A stretch of 64,000 nucleotides of DNA from Megaustenia siamemsis (GCA_032433765.1 JAVIAB010000160.1:16259400-16323399); one strand, 5' to 3'; positions 13,301 to 21,267 are shown, counted from the first letter of the stretch. Notes: generated by a model not told the origin, from the letters alone. Numbers and translations are program-made.

Positions 13301-16300
13301 TACTAACAGTGATTCCATTACAATATAATGTTGCCTATTTCAGCAAGACAAAACTGCATGAGACTAGGCATATTTCCCAGAGGTGTCTGCTAGTCATTGT
13401 GAGTGAGAATCTTCAAGTATTTTTGATATATGTATATATATTTGTTATATATATATTTTATGATCTTAATGTTTTTCAATATCTGAGAGTCCACGCTTTT
13501 AAAAATGATTCTTGGGTAGTTCCCAAACGTTTTCACTTTGGTTTAGGCTAGGAGTGTTGCTTGACCACTTCAGAACTGTCACATTCCTCTCTTGCAGCCA
13601 TGCTTTATTGGTATCATCTGTATGGTTTGGACCATTGTTATATTTAAATATCCATCAATTTTATGTAATTCATCCGGTGCAGCTCACGCTTGACAGTACC
13701 AATAGATACCACCTAGACATCCCCTCTTAAATGTGTACTGCTGTATGTTTTATAAACTCTTCATTGGCCCAGGCTAAATGATTTGAGTGAGACAATGATG
13801 TGCAAAATTCTTGGCCTCCCACTACCTTATTTTGACTCTATTCCATCACATTAAAAAAAATGTACTCACAACGCTGTAGATAGTCCTTTTAGGAATGTTC
13901 AAGGTTTTAGAAATGTTGGAGCATCAATGATTTCCTGTATTCCAAAACTGGGAAAGTAACATGCACTTTGATTTCCTGTATTCCAAAGCCAGAAAAGTAA
14001 CATATACTTTGATTTCATATCTTTTTTCTGCCACTAGCATTAGAAATTGTCATCTGCTTTATAATCAAGGGACTGCGCTAATGAAAGAAAAAAATATTTG
14101 GTTGTGTTTGTTTGCTTAGCAGGATTTTGGGCAGAAAATGCATATTTAAATTGATTTCAGGATATTAATATCGGCTGTAAGTTTTTCTTTGCAAAATTTA
14201 TATATATATATACTTTTTGTATCTTTTTCTTTCTTCACATCCATCATTGTGGTCTCTTTTTCCCAGACCTTCCCTGTTGATTCTTTCTCTGTGGGTTCCA
14301 AGTGAGAGTTTGTCTGGTTTTGCTTGTAGCTGGCTTTCATGGCATGTATCCTATCCATCCCCACCATCTTTTACTTATTGTCTCTTTCGTTGTTAGTTGA
14401 ATTGTAGAATTTAAAAATACAACCAACAAATTATTTCACTCTTTCTGTGGACAATTACTTGAAAGTTATAGCTGGGGATGAGAAAGAGTAAAACTAGGAA
14501 GGCAATCAAGTCTTGTTTCTTTTCTTTAAAATTAGCATCTCCAAGATTTTAACAAATTTATTACATACTTTAACATCAGTGGATGTTCCACAGAATTTAT
14601 TTATCCACAGAATTTATTTATCCTCATAATTTATTTATCCACAGAATTTATTTATCCACAGAATTTATTTATCCTCATAATTTATTTATCCACAGAATTT
14701 ATTTATCCTCATAATTTATTTATCCACAGAATGTATTTATCCTCATAATTTATTTATCCACAGAATTTATTTATCCTCATAATTTATTTATCCACAGAAT
14801 TTATTTATCCTCATAATTTATTTATCCACAGAATTTATTTATCCACAGAATTTATTTATCCTCATAATTTATTTATCCACAGAATTTATTTATCCTCATA
14901 ATTTATCTTCATCAGCTTTTTACCACATAAAGAGTTCCGCTTCATCCTTCCAGTCATCCCACTTGCGTGTCACTACTGTGGAGTTTACTTCCAAATGTTA
15001 TGTAGCAAACCTCCGGTCAGGAAGTTCAGACCTCCGCAGAACAAGGATAAAAGACCTACATCTGATAGTGAGGATCCCTTAGAAAAGACCAATGATGACA
15101 GCATAGAAAAAGATGATGACAGTGTTAAGAGTAAATCTGATGTAAAATCTAGTAAACCTAGCACAGAAGATGATGAGGAATCTGCAGAGGAAAGATTGGA
15201 CCTTAAATTAGAGTCTTTCTTGAAAGGAGGATCCAGTATCAAACCTGTCAAAAGTAGATCTAAACTTGGAGTGTTAAAGAAAGATTCTGGGGATGTATCT
15301 ACTACAGAATCATCATTAGGAGCCTTAGTAGAGGACACACAATCTAGAAGTGAAAGTAGTGAGAGAAAGTTCAACGAGACATCAAAAGTAATGCCAGAGA
15401 AGGAAAATTTGCAAGAAACTGCTCAAGATAAAAGTCCTGAGGTATGCTGTTTCATTGTTGTTACTGTTTATTATTTGCGCTGAAAGAATTTAACTAAATT
15501 GAAAATAAATAAGGGGAAAGGAATGATTTTTACATGAAGAATTATAGGTAGTAGGTTTTAATTTAATAATATAACAATAAAGTAAATAGCCCCGTCACGA
15601 CAAGGAGCGTATAGGGAATATGATGTTAGTGACCTTAATTTTTTTACTGATTTTCTGCACATGATTTTTGGGGTAATGTAGTCGGTATTATACCCATGCC
15701 ATTTTACTTTCCCAGAAAAAATCCAGTACCCATTTAAGGCTGGGTGAACCTGGAAGCCGTCGATAAGGATTGAACCCAACCTCTTGTCCTTTGTAGTCCA
15801 GTTCACAACCACTGAGTTATCACGGCTCCCAATGACATAACAGTATGACATGATTAATCATATAGTATTTATTTTAGGCCATAATGATTTCTAAGTGGAC
15901 TCACGTTTATGTCTGTATTTGTTGTACATGTTCAGTTATATCCCTTTCACCCTGAAAAAATCGGTATAACTGCCCTTGATTATGTAATAAAGTGTAACAT
16001 ATCAACTTTAAAATTTTATTTAAAAATAGCATTTGAACATATTAAACTAAAAAAAAAAATTAATTTCAGATGAGAATTGGGTGAAGTTTCATAACAACCA
16101 AAACCTATTATTAACAAATTATGGTCACCTTGTCATTTGGTGTCGTCAGTCGCTGGATGCTGCAGGACTTGCTGAGGAGGGGATCTGAGCACCTATGGAC
16201 ATGTTCGGAGTGCAATGATGATGACCCACAAATAACTCAATAACCTATTAATAAATAACTGTTAACATATTCACAATTAAGTGTACAGTTAGTAGAGTGA

Positions 16301-19300
16301 CCCCAAAAAAATGCCAGGGAGAAAACAAATGACAAGCAGACCAAAGACAACCTGAGGGAGAACATAAGAGACAGGATGAGTTTAATTTGGAAGACATGCA
16401 GATGATTGTCATGAAGTAAGCAAAGAAAAGTGTTATGTTTTTGCCCTATAAGTCACCATGCTGGTCACAGACTGCTTTTTGGTCCATGTCAAATGCTTTT
16501 TGATCTATGTCAAATGCTTTTTGGTCCATGTCAAATGCTTTTTGGTCCATGTCAAATGCTTTTTGGTAATTTAGTTATGACCATTTCATGCATTCCCTAT
16601 CAGGTGCTGCGAGATGAACAACACCAATATAATCTGCATAAAGCCAAACTGCTCCTGATTGCTCTGGTGGTAACGAATGTGGTGCCTGCGTTGTACTTTA
16701 GTCTCATACATCAGCGGGGAACGGTGATGGTCACAAAGTTTGTGTATGATGCCAGCTTGAAACAGCCAGATACTGATGTCCTGTTCCTGATGCCTTGTCA
16801 TTCCACACCATATTACAGGTATCTTGTCATTATGTCATCTATGAGAATATAATCATCTAGCTTGTTGTCCTTGTTGAAACTTTGCTCCTATAATAGCGTC
16901 TCTGGCGTTTTCTTTTCCTACAGGGATTGTCCAGCTTCTGCAGCAGTAGTTTCCAATTTGTCTATGAAATCTTGCATCCATGTTCTTTTAGGTTTTCCTC
17001 TCTCTCATTTACCTGAAACATTGCCCTCCATATTTACTTACTCTAGGTTGTTATGTTGTTTTACATGACCAAAATATTTTATTTTCCTTGCTTTTATGTT
17101 CTTTATCAATCAATTTTCAGAAAATTTAAGTTCTTTGCAAAGTTGAAATCTTTTTTTTTCTTTTTTTTTCCCCCATTCATGGTGCTCTGAACATTCTTCT
17201 GTAAAACTTGCATTTAAAGGCATTATGTATTTTTCATCAGATCTATTAATTGTCCATGTTTCACGGCACATATTGCAATAGGAAAAACAATGCTCTTAAC
17301 TCTTTCCATACGGAAGCTTTTAATCAGTGCAACAGAAGAGATTTCAAAGACAAAATTTTTCAAGGGTTTAAAAATCAATCTAAATGTTTATACTTATCTA
17401 ACATATTATGTATGAATTTTTAGATAATTGAACAAGGTATTAGGTTTCATCAATACCAAGATAATACAAGACATGTAAAAAGAATATGGTTTGATGACAG
17501 TTTACACTAATCAAATTGAGAGTGGCACACTATGTGGCAAAATGTACATGGCCAAAATCGGCATGGCACACAGTGCATCGAAACATATGGAAGAGTTAAT
17601 CAACCTATATTTTGTTGCTTTGTTTTTTATTTGTTTTCACTTTACAGCGAACATATTATGAGATCAATAGAAGACAAAAAAAGGAATTGAAGTCAACAGT
17701 CACAACATAAATAATTTGTGATATGTGGATGACACAGTCTTAATAGCAGAGACAGAGAATGAACTACAAGAAATGATAGACATGATAGTAAAAGAAAGCA
17801 ACAAGAAAGGTCTCAGTCTGAATAGTAAGAAAACAGAAGTAATGGTCACGAAAAAAGTAACTATCATCACCATCGTGTCACATAAAAATAAACAGGACAA
17901 ATCTGTAACAAGTGCAATGCGTTAAATACTTTTACACAATAATAACATCAGTTGGAAGATGCGCCACAGAAATAAAAAACAGAATAGCTCAGGCCAAAAT
18001 AGCATTTCAGAAAATGAAAAATGTCTTATGCAACAAGTTTATGTCAATAAAAGTGAGAAAGAGAGTACATCGGTGCTATATAGAACCAATTCTGACCTAT
18101 GGAAGCGAATCATGGACAGTAGACAAACAAATGAAAAGACGATTAGAGACCACAGAGATGGGATTTCTCAGAAGAATGTTGAAAGCTCCCTGGAAAGCTG
18201 AAAAGACCAACAAGGACATTCTCAAAGAGGCCAACACAAAAAAGGGAGTTCCTTAAATACATCAGAAAGAAACAAGCAACATTTTTTGGGCACATCATGA
18301 GAAGAGGTAAGTTTGAATACTTGGTTACAACAGGCAAAATAAAAGGAAAGAGAGATCGTGGACGACAAAGTGAGAAAATACTGGATAGCTTGGTGTCATG
18401 GCATGGAAAACAGTCAACAACAGAACTGATACGATGCACTGTAGATAGAAGATTGTGGAAGGACATGATCGCCTATGCCAACTGGTATGGCATATGATGA
18501 TGATGATTTTGTTGCTATATGGGTGACTGAGTAGTTTAGGTGTAAGACTTTGACCTCCGGACAGGAAAGTTTTGGGTTCAAATCCCACAACAAGCAGTGA
18601 GAATTTTTCACATCAAATCCATGGTATCCTTGTGACTTTACAACCTACAACCGTCGCTGGTCTCAAGGTAATAAGGTCCAATGTCTGGGCCGAATCAGGG
18701 TAATATGGTCCAATGTCTGGGCCATCTCAGGGTAATACGGTCCAATGTCTGGGCCGTCTCAGGGTAATATGGTCCAATGTCTGGGCCGTCTCAGGGTAAT
18801 GCGGTTCAATGTCTGGGCCGTCTCAGGGTAATACGGTCCAATGTCTGGGCCGTCTCAGGGTAATATGGTCCAATGTCTGGGCTGTCTCAGGGTAATGCGG
18901 TTCAATGTCTGGGTCATCTCAAGGTAATGAGGTCCAATGTCTGGGCTTTCTCAGGGTAATAAGGTCCAATGTCTGGGCTGTCTCAGGGTAATAAGGTCCA
19001 ATGTCTGGGCCATCTCAGGGTAATGAGGTCCAATGTCTGGGCCATCTCAGGGTAATAAGGTCCAATGTCTGGGCCTCTTGAAAAATGGTAAAAAAAATGG
19101 TTTCATGTGCACTCATGCATGTTGAAGAACTCGGTCTAAAGTCGAAAAAAGTGGGCCAAAAATATCTGCTGCTTGGGTACAAATTATTCAGCATAATCTA
19201 TGCATACCGAAGACGGATGTGTCATGCCTAGATATAGAAATATTGTAGCTTGTTGTAAATTAGTGATCCAATGTAGCCAAGCCCACTTAATGGGTGAACG

Positions 19301-21237
19301 AGGAGAGTTGCTATATCAGTTCCTTGCCATAAATTATACACTTGTTGAAATCTTTTCCATCATTTGTTATCAATGAGTCAGATATTCAAAACTGCCTAAC
19401 CTTTCCAACAGTTGATAATTAATATAGCCGTGTTCTAATTGTTCTTCGTATAAGACACGACACCACACATTCAAGAATGAACAATCTTGGTATGTGATAA
19501 ATAAGTCATCATTTATTATCTATATACATATAGATACTATCAGGCTATCCTTCCTAACGTTTCTGTAGATACTCGTTCGATCTGTTAACAGCCTTGGCCG
19601 CTGAAGTATTTCGACTACCGTCGGTGTTGTACCTCAGCTATTCCTATAGTGGATATTCCAGCTGTCTCTCTATCTATTGTTTCTCTTTCATCTGTGTCTT
19701 CTGTTTCTAACGTTCTCCAATGGCTATCTCTGTGCCTATCTTTAGTTCTCCGTTTCTCGTTCTAGTTCTCGTCCTCTAGTTCTGATGCGTGACTTCTAAT
19801 TCTGATCTGTAATTATAATTCTGCTTTCCTGTAGTTCTGCTTCTCTATTTCTAGTCTCTTCTCTAAGTTGAAGTACTTCTATGACTATCTCAGGTCATAT
19901 CGGTCCCTAGTGCGTGGCTATCTCTGTGTGTTCCTAAGTCGAAGTCTAAGGGTGGAAGTTTCCTTCTCAAGTCTGCCCTCTAACTTTTATACTCCTGTCC
20001 TTTGACCGACAGTTAACCTTTTTCTCCTGCCAACTATTCTTTCTCCAGATAAAAATGACATCTGACCTGCTCCACTGCTCTCTACACTCAAGTGACCATA
20101 CCTAACCATCTGCCACTTCTGTGACTAGCCCTTAGTTTATGAGTTCTACCTTCCTACTGACAGCTAAGGTCATTCTAAGTGACCCTCCCTAACCATCTGC
20201 CACTTCTGTGACTAGCCTTTAGTTTATGAGTTCCACATTCCATTTCCGACAGCTAAGGTAAGTTTACAACCAGTGGTCAGTCACAGCGGTTTAACATGGT
20301 CTCTTAGTCATCCCCGTGCTAAATTTGTCTAGTCCTGTTTTGTCCTCACTTAATTATGATCTAAATATGTATGTGTCATCATTCACAGTTACATTAATAC
20401 ATATATCAGTTTTTATATCTGTGAACGATTTATTTGTTACAATTATTTTTTGGTTTTATTATATGAACTAAGATATCTTCAAATGGCAGCCGATTGACAT
20501 AGACAATCATCTCTCTCCACATCAATTGGTCCTTCATGCTTGCCATAATTTCAACCAGTGATCTATATTTATCACATTTACATAAGCTGTTCAAAATTTG
20601 TTCTCTTGGTCTCCCTTTTTCTGCTCACTCTGTCCATTGTTATAGTATTCTCGATGCCTTCTTTTCACATCTCACGCCCAATAAATGTAGAATGTCTCTT
20701 CCTTACGATTCTAATGATATTTCTGGTTTCTCAGGCTCTTTTTAAACATTCTTCATTAGTAATTGTGGCTATCCATGGAGTTCATTGCATTCTGATAAAC
20801 CACATCTCAGCTGTCTTCTATGTTCTGTGTGTTGTCTTGCTTATTGACTCACTTCCATATAGTTCTCTGCATATTCTTTCCATTCCATGTACTCATTTAT
20901 CAGTTCTTATTCCTGATTTCTTGTATACTTTTTCCATTTCAGCTACATCCACAGAAATATCAGTATGCGGTTTCTCACTTGTGAACCAAACCTCAAGGGA
21001 GTCACAAACTACACAGATGAGGCTGAACTGTTTTATCAGGACCCTAAAGAGTGGCTGAGAAATGAATATATGCAGCCCAAGAAGTCTCTGCCAGCCATCG
21101 TTGTGTACTTTGACACTCTGCACAAAGACATTGATAGCTTTCTTGTCCAGGGTGGTTACCACCCTTGTGAGAGCTTCTTCCACACACACATCCCGGATGG
21201 TAGAGTTAGCTCTTACGTTCTGGCTAGCTGTAGGTGA
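1265..21237 (+). CDS. PIGB: PIGB, GPI mannosyltransferase 3, 5' partial, six exons visible
   Basis: PIGB is a multi-pass ER membrane glycosyltransferase (GT22 family) that transfers the third mannose from dolichol-phosphate-mannose to the growing GPI anchor. Joining 1265-1374, 5727-5888, 10252-10509, 14916-15441, 16604-16818 and 20943-21237 gives 1566 nt, exactly 522 codons including TGA, and all exon phases match. Recognisable family blocks in order: [100 protein letters not shown] and [10 protein letters not shown]. The visible part corresponds roughly to human residue 180 onward. The 5' exons with the catalytic N-terminal region lie outside the window. Introns hold many LINEs, SINEs and minisatellites. 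Residues about 240-385 of the visible product are a charged insert absent from vertebrate PIGB. AG followed by GTGATC just before the stop could be an alternative donor leading to a further 3' exon. Identity is confident; the 3' end is less certain. Confidence 0.93.
1375..1800. other. PIGB intron, no recognised element
   Basis: AT-rich intron sequence directly after the 1374 donor. Nothing recognised on either strand. Confidence 0.5.
1803..2010. repeat. Dispersed repeat related to SINE-4 body
   Basis: Shares the order TGGTGCCCCTA, a GTCATGCTGAAGTCGGATGTG-like block (here GACATGCTAAAGTTGGATGTG) and AAATATCACAG with copies at 2735-3060, 6395-6620 and 11830-12160. No tRNA-like head is seen here. 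It may be a headless or older copy of SINE-4. Confidence 0.55.
2309..2565 (+). mobile_element. SINE-1, tRNA-headed, full length with target-site duplication
   Basis: The head reads GGGAGCCGCGATAGCTCAGTGG with a pol III A box (TAGCTCAGTGG) and a B box (GGGTTCGATCCC), and ends in CGGCTCC, which pairs with GGAGCCG as a 7-bp tRNA acceptor stem. The body (TTAAATGGGTACCGGATTTT to CCCTATACGCC) is shared with five other copies in this window. The insertion is flanked by a 14-bp direct repeat, TTACAGTATGCAGT, at 2295-2308 and 2566-2579. It lies in a PIGB intron. Confidence 0.92.
2735..3060. repeat. Dispersed repeat related to SINE-4 body
   Basis: Carries ACCAGGATCGGTGAACCAGA, GTGCCTCTAGTAACAGACTAAC, CCCAGTTCTGAAAAATG and TGAAGTCGGATGTG in the same order as 11830-12160. 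No A/B-box head is evident. It is non-coding despite short open frames. Confidence 0.6.
3271..3919. repeat. 30-bp minisatellite (27-30 bp units), about 22 copies
   Basis: Unit TTTTCTCTTAGACCTAAGAA plus GGAGATTGAG, alternating with shorter units ending GGAGATCAAGTTG. Each unit contains a small inverted repeat (CTTAGACCTAAG) and a pyrimidine tract ending in TTAG, which resembles a 3' splice site. The open frames over this array on both strands are by-products of the repeat. It is in a PIGB intron. Confidence 0.95.
3987..4326. repeat. 44-bp minisatellite, about 8 copies
   Basis: Unit TACTGCAATACTAGGTCTTC plus TATATCAACTGTCCATCCTATAGG repeated head to tail, nearly identical. It begins 68 bases after the 30-bp array ends. 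Confidence 0.95.
4327..4669. other. PIGB intron, no recognised element
   Basis: AT-rich DNA with no supported feature. Confidence 0.5.
4670..5045 (-). mobile_element. SINE-4, tRNA-headed, about 375 bp
   Basis: On the - strand, a B box GGTTCGATTCCCACC lies near 4998-5012, behind a degenerate tRNA-like head. The body shares GTCGAAAAAAGT plus GGCCAAAAAT, GACGGATGTGTCA and CCCACTTAATGGG with 18510-19330, and the GGCTGAAAGG(T/C)(A/G)CA...ATATCGCAG block with 1803-2010, 2735-3060 and 11830-12160. Exact ends were not fixed. Confidence 0.7.
5046..5726. other. PIGB intron, no recognised element
   Basis: T-rich intron ending in AACTTTTTAATTTCAG, the acceptor used by the 5727 exon. No repeat family was recognised. 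Confidence 0.5.
5727..5888 (+). CDS. PIGB: PIGB exon 2 (visible numbering)
   Basis: The acceptor is TTTAATTTCAG and the donor is GG followed by GTACGA. One base completes the Ala codon from the previous exon. It encodes [20 protein letters not shown] and onward to AYLFIG, covering the conserved (I/V)RPTA motif and a hydrophobic membrane segment. Confidence 0.92.
5960..6290 (+). mobile_element. LINE family H 3' end
   Basis: A degenerate LINE C-terminus: a frame reading [12 protein letters not shown] is followed by frameshifted sequence, then a 3' UTR with CTGTGCCCTATGTG..TTTGGCTTGAAAGAACAATAGATAAA. The UTR aligns with 35930-36108 and its tail with 56100-56366. It lies 71 bases downstream of the 5888 donor. 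Confidence 0.6.
6395..6620. repeat. Dispersed repeat related to SINE-4 body
   Basis: Shares GTAATCAGCAACTCATA, CTTTGTGGTGTCCCTGG and a short run before the 35-bp array with 11830-12160. Diverged, and no head is visible. Confidence 0.5.
6629..6968. repeat. 35-bp minisatellite, about 10 copies
   Basis: Unit CACAACACATCAACACCTAA plus AACACAGTCCATGCC. It follows the SINE-4-like fragment, whose CACAACACATCCACACC-type end resembles the unit, so the array may have grown from the end of that repeat. Confidence 0.95.
7085..9264. repeat. 31-bp minisatellite, about 70 copies, with higher-order structure
   Basis: Unit GAAGGAAGAATGCCTGGAGA plus ATATGGTTAAT, in variants ending GGTGGATGATG, GGTGGATTTTG and GGTGGATGTTG. 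Long multi-unit blocks recur: the pair of units ending GGATTTTGG then GGATGTTGG appears near 7510, 8317 and 8752. At 2.2 kb it is the largest array in the window. It is in a PIGB intron. Confidence 0.95.
9380..9660 (+). mobile_element. LINE 3' end fragment
   Basis: A broken frame reads [14 protein letters not shown] and then [20 protein letters not shown], the usual C-terminal signature (AQNR..W...LQALCS) of many non-LTR retrotransposon ORF2 proteins. Frameshifts and stops are present. Confidence 0.55.
9661..10021. other. PIGB intron, no recognised element
   Basis: AT-rich DNA between a LINE fragment and the 42-bp array. Nothing recognised. Confidence 0.5.
10022..10251. repeat. 42-bp minisatellite abutting the exon 3 acceptor
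   Basis: The unit contains ATTATCTTATCTTTGTTATT plus CCACTTTTAG. AG dinucleotides end the pyrimidine tract at 10039-10040, 10081-10082, 10124-10125, 10166-10167, 10208-10209 and 10250-10251. The last is the real acceptor of the next PIGB exon; the five before it are near copies spaced 42-43 bp apart. Confidence 0.92.
10252..10509 (+). CDS. PIGB: PIGB exon 3 (visible numbering)
   Basis: The acceptor is AATCCACTTTTAG and the donor is ACAG followed by GTTAGC. It encodes [20 protein letters not shown] and onward to VLLWFLATH. It carries the strongly conserved NFLxFNV and YGxHPWHWYFxQGFPV blocks of PIGB and hydrophobic membrane segments. Its first base completes the Gly codon started in exon 2. 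Confidence 0.95.
10640..11535 (+). mobile_element. LINE family A fragment (RT and C-terminus), broken
   Basis: One frame carries the RT motif [10 protein letters not shown], then [16 protein letters not shown]. After a frameshift near 11045 it continues with [20 protein letters not shown] and ends in [16 protein letters not shown] and [12 protein letters not shown] sequence. Related copies are at 28200-29170 (-), 30715-31090 (+), 32515-33065 (+) and 36935-37770 (-). The clade is not certain; the C-terminus resembles RTE-like or related endonuclease-RT elements. Dead copy in a PIGB intron. Confidence 0.85.
11540..11790. repeat. About 230-bp dispersed repeat, copy 1
   Basis: Shares GGTTATGGAAAGCCCCAGTA, AACGAATTAAAATCCATAAT, CCGCCCGTGCCA and CACAGAAAGTGAACACAG with 41210-41450. 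It directly follows the LINE A end. A frame reading [16 protein letters not shown] is open in both copies. Confidence 0.75.
11830..12390 (-). mobile_element. SINE-4 or composite tRNA-headed SINE
   Basis: On the - strand the right end reads TGGCCGAGTGATTAG (A box) and then GGGGTTCAATTCTC (B box), resembling a tRNA-Ser/Leu-type head. The part toward 11830 has the body shared with 2735-3060 (ACCAGGATCGGTGAACCAGA). A short SINE-1 tail piece (ATATGGTGTTAGTGACC) lies at about 11803-11820. Boundaries between these pieces are uncertain. Confidence 0.6.
12395..12720 (-). mobile_element. LINE 3' end fragment, minus strand
   Basis: The - strand frames read KRGRPHETT and then [15 protein letters not shown], the GRP...AQNR..W...L.AL signature of LINE ORF2 C-termini, split by frameshifts. 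Confidence 0.65.
12890..13165 (-). mobile_element. SINE-3, tRNA-headed
   Basis: The - strand carries the B box CCCGTGTTCGATTCCC and an A box-like run near CCTAATTGGG. The body shares the CACTTCTGGATAGGC-type block, GAGTTTCxATGCTTGAAGC and CACATATGGGTGAAAACTC with the opposite-orientation copy at 57925-58240. Confidence 0.8.
13166..13499. other. PIGB intron, no recognised element
   Basis: Contains short runs of ACGTACATAC and TATATAT microsatellite. No supported gene or mobile element. Confidence 0.5.
13500..13950 (-). pseudogene. Degraded Tc1-like transposase fragment
   Basis: On the - strand, broken frames give [17 protein letters not shown] (helix-turn-helix), GRPRILHI and [12 protein letters not shown] (N-terminal DNA-binding part), and then, after an internal deletion, [20 protein letters not shown] and [18 protein letters not shown]. 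These match the Tc1 pattern xQDNDPKHT..WL and WPxxSPDLNPIExxW with catalytic positions mutated. A dead relic in a PIGB intron. Confidence 0.72.
13929..14013. repeat. Two-copy direct repeat of about 45 bp
   Basis: GATTTCCTGTATTCCAAA followed by a GAAAGTAACAT block occurs twice in a row. Confidence 0.7.
14014..14589. other. PIGB intron, no recognised element
   Basis: AT-rich DNA; the short minus-strand frame in it has no recognised family. Confidence 0.5.
14590..14907. repeat. 17-bp minisatellite abutting the exon 4 acceptor
   Basis: Two 17-bp unit types, AATTTATTTATCCACAG and AATTTATTTATCCTCAT, mostly alternating, about 18-19 units. The array ends with ATTTATCTTCATCAG, which is the acceptor of PIGB exon 4. 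The CACAG-type units also resemble acceptors. Confidence 0.93.
14916..15441 (+). CDS. PIGB: PIGB exon 4 with long acidic linker
   Basis: The acceptor is CTTCATCAG and the donor is GAG followed by GTATGC. It starts with [20 protein letters not shown], the conserved HKEFRF motif and a membrane segment, and then from about 15004 runs into a hydrophilic stretch rich in Ser, Asp, Glu and Lys to the exon end (about 145 residues, ending QDKSPE). Vertebrate PIGB has only a short loop here. The frame stays open across the whole insert and the phases to both neighbours fit, so it is probably coding rather than retained intron, but an internal intron cannot be excluded without RNA data. Confidence 0.88.
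15578..15830 (-). mobile_element. SINE-1, full-length copy
   Basis: Reverse-complement copy of the 2309-2565 SINE: GGGAGCCGTGATAACTCAGTGG head at the right, with a diverged B box (GGGTTCAATCC), and CCCTATACGCTCC at the left. More diverged than the other copies. In a PIGB intron. Confidence 0.88.
15831..16087. other. PIGB intron, no recognised element
   Basis: AT-rich DNA with a poly(A) run near 16050. Nothing recognised. Confidence 0.5.
16088..16258 (+). mobile_element. LINE family F 3' end
   Basis: A short frame reads [20 protein letters not shown] followed by [13 protein letters not shown] and a stop. The same tail (VVSRWTLRDLLRRGPEQLWT, then CSECNDD) lies downstream of an RNase H domain at 48449-49425 on the - strand. 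This is the terminal peptide and 3' end of that LINE family. Confidence 0.7.
16475..16568. repeat. 21-bp minisatellite, about 4.5 copies
   Basis: Unit TGCTTTTTGGTCCATGTCAA plus A. It ends 35 bases before the exon 5 acceptor. Confidence 0.9.
16604..16818 (+). CDS. PIGB: PIGB exon 5 (visible numbering)
   Basis: The acceptor is ATTCCCTATCAG and the donor is ACAG followed by GTATCT. It encodes [20 protein letters not shown], a membrane segment, HQRGT, and [11 protein letters not shown]. The HQRGT and [10 protein letters not shown] blocks are diagnostic of PIGB. Confidence 0.95.
16820..17299. other. PIGB intron with a possible LINE remnant
   Basis: The stretch around 16905-17080 (antisense of [17 protein letters not shown] sequence) vaguely resembles a LINE C-terminus but is too decayed to call. 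The rest is T-rich with nothing recognised. Confidence 0.3.
17300..17595. mobile_element. MITE-P copy 1 (TTAA-flanked, piggyBac-like)
   Basis: Flanked by TTAA at 17296-17299 and 17596-17599. The ends are imperfect inverted repeats, CTCTTTCCATACGGA and its complement (TCTTCCATATG form). The interior matches 54157-54461, including GTTTACACTAATCAAATTGA and GCACACAGTGCATCGAAAC. TTAA target sites suggest piggyBac-type mobilisation. Confidence 0.8.
17640..18505 (+). mobile_element. LINE family B fragment (RT to C-terminus), broken
   Basis: Frames give [17 protein letters not shown] (RT YADD region), [40 protein letters not shown] and [20 protein letters not shown], ending [14 protein letters not shown], with frameshifts between them. 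The 3' end runs into GATGATGATGAT, a short-repeat tail. Other copies are at 26930-27700, 37862-38300, 41705-42390, 45225-45540 and 61095-61625. Confidence 0.88.
18510..19330 (+). mobile_element. SINE-4 with an internal minisatellite expansion
   Basis: The tRNA-like head at 18520-18595 has GACTGAGTAGTTTAGG and the B box GGGTTCAAATCCCA. The 3' body at 19085-19330 carries GTCGAAAAAAGTGGGCCAAAA, GACGGATGTGTCA and CCCACTTAATGGG, as in the 4670-5045 copy. Between the two lies a 32-bp tandem array (18655-19075). Confidence 0.68.
18655..19075. repeat. 32-bp minisatellite inside SINE-4, about 13 copies
   Basis: Unit GGTAATAAGGTCCAATGTCT plus GGGCCATCTCAG. The flanking sequences on the two sides are the head and body of one SINE. 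Confidence 0.93.
19331..20942. other. PIGB intron, mostly unrecognised
   Basis: C/T-rich, gene-free DNA. 20090-20255 holds a two-copy repeat of about 85 bp (CCATCTGCCACTTCTGTGAC..GTTTATGAGTT). No transposase or RT reading frame was seen. It ends with the pyrimidine tract and CAG before the last exon. Confidence 0.5.
20943..21237 (+). CDS. PIGB: PIGB last exon and stop
   Basis: The acceptor is CCATTTCAG. The AG left from exon 5 plus C gives Ser, then [34 protein letters not shown] and [20 protein letters not shown] before TGA. This matches the C-terminus of PIGB but is a few residues shorter than in vertebrates. AG followed by GTGATC at the end could be used as a donor. Confidence 0.93.
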
Positions 21238-21267
21238 TCATTATTGGTGTTGTTCATGCACAACGTA

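Noticed and set aside
14985..15374. 129-codon Ser/Leu-rich open frame on the - strand
   Set aside because: It is the antisense of PIGB exon 4; the + strand fits the PIGB splice phases and the conserved HKEFRF motif.
17912..18497. Candidate host genes from open frames around [17 protein letters not shown]
   Set aside because: They are broken pieces of LINE family B, repeated at five other places in the window.
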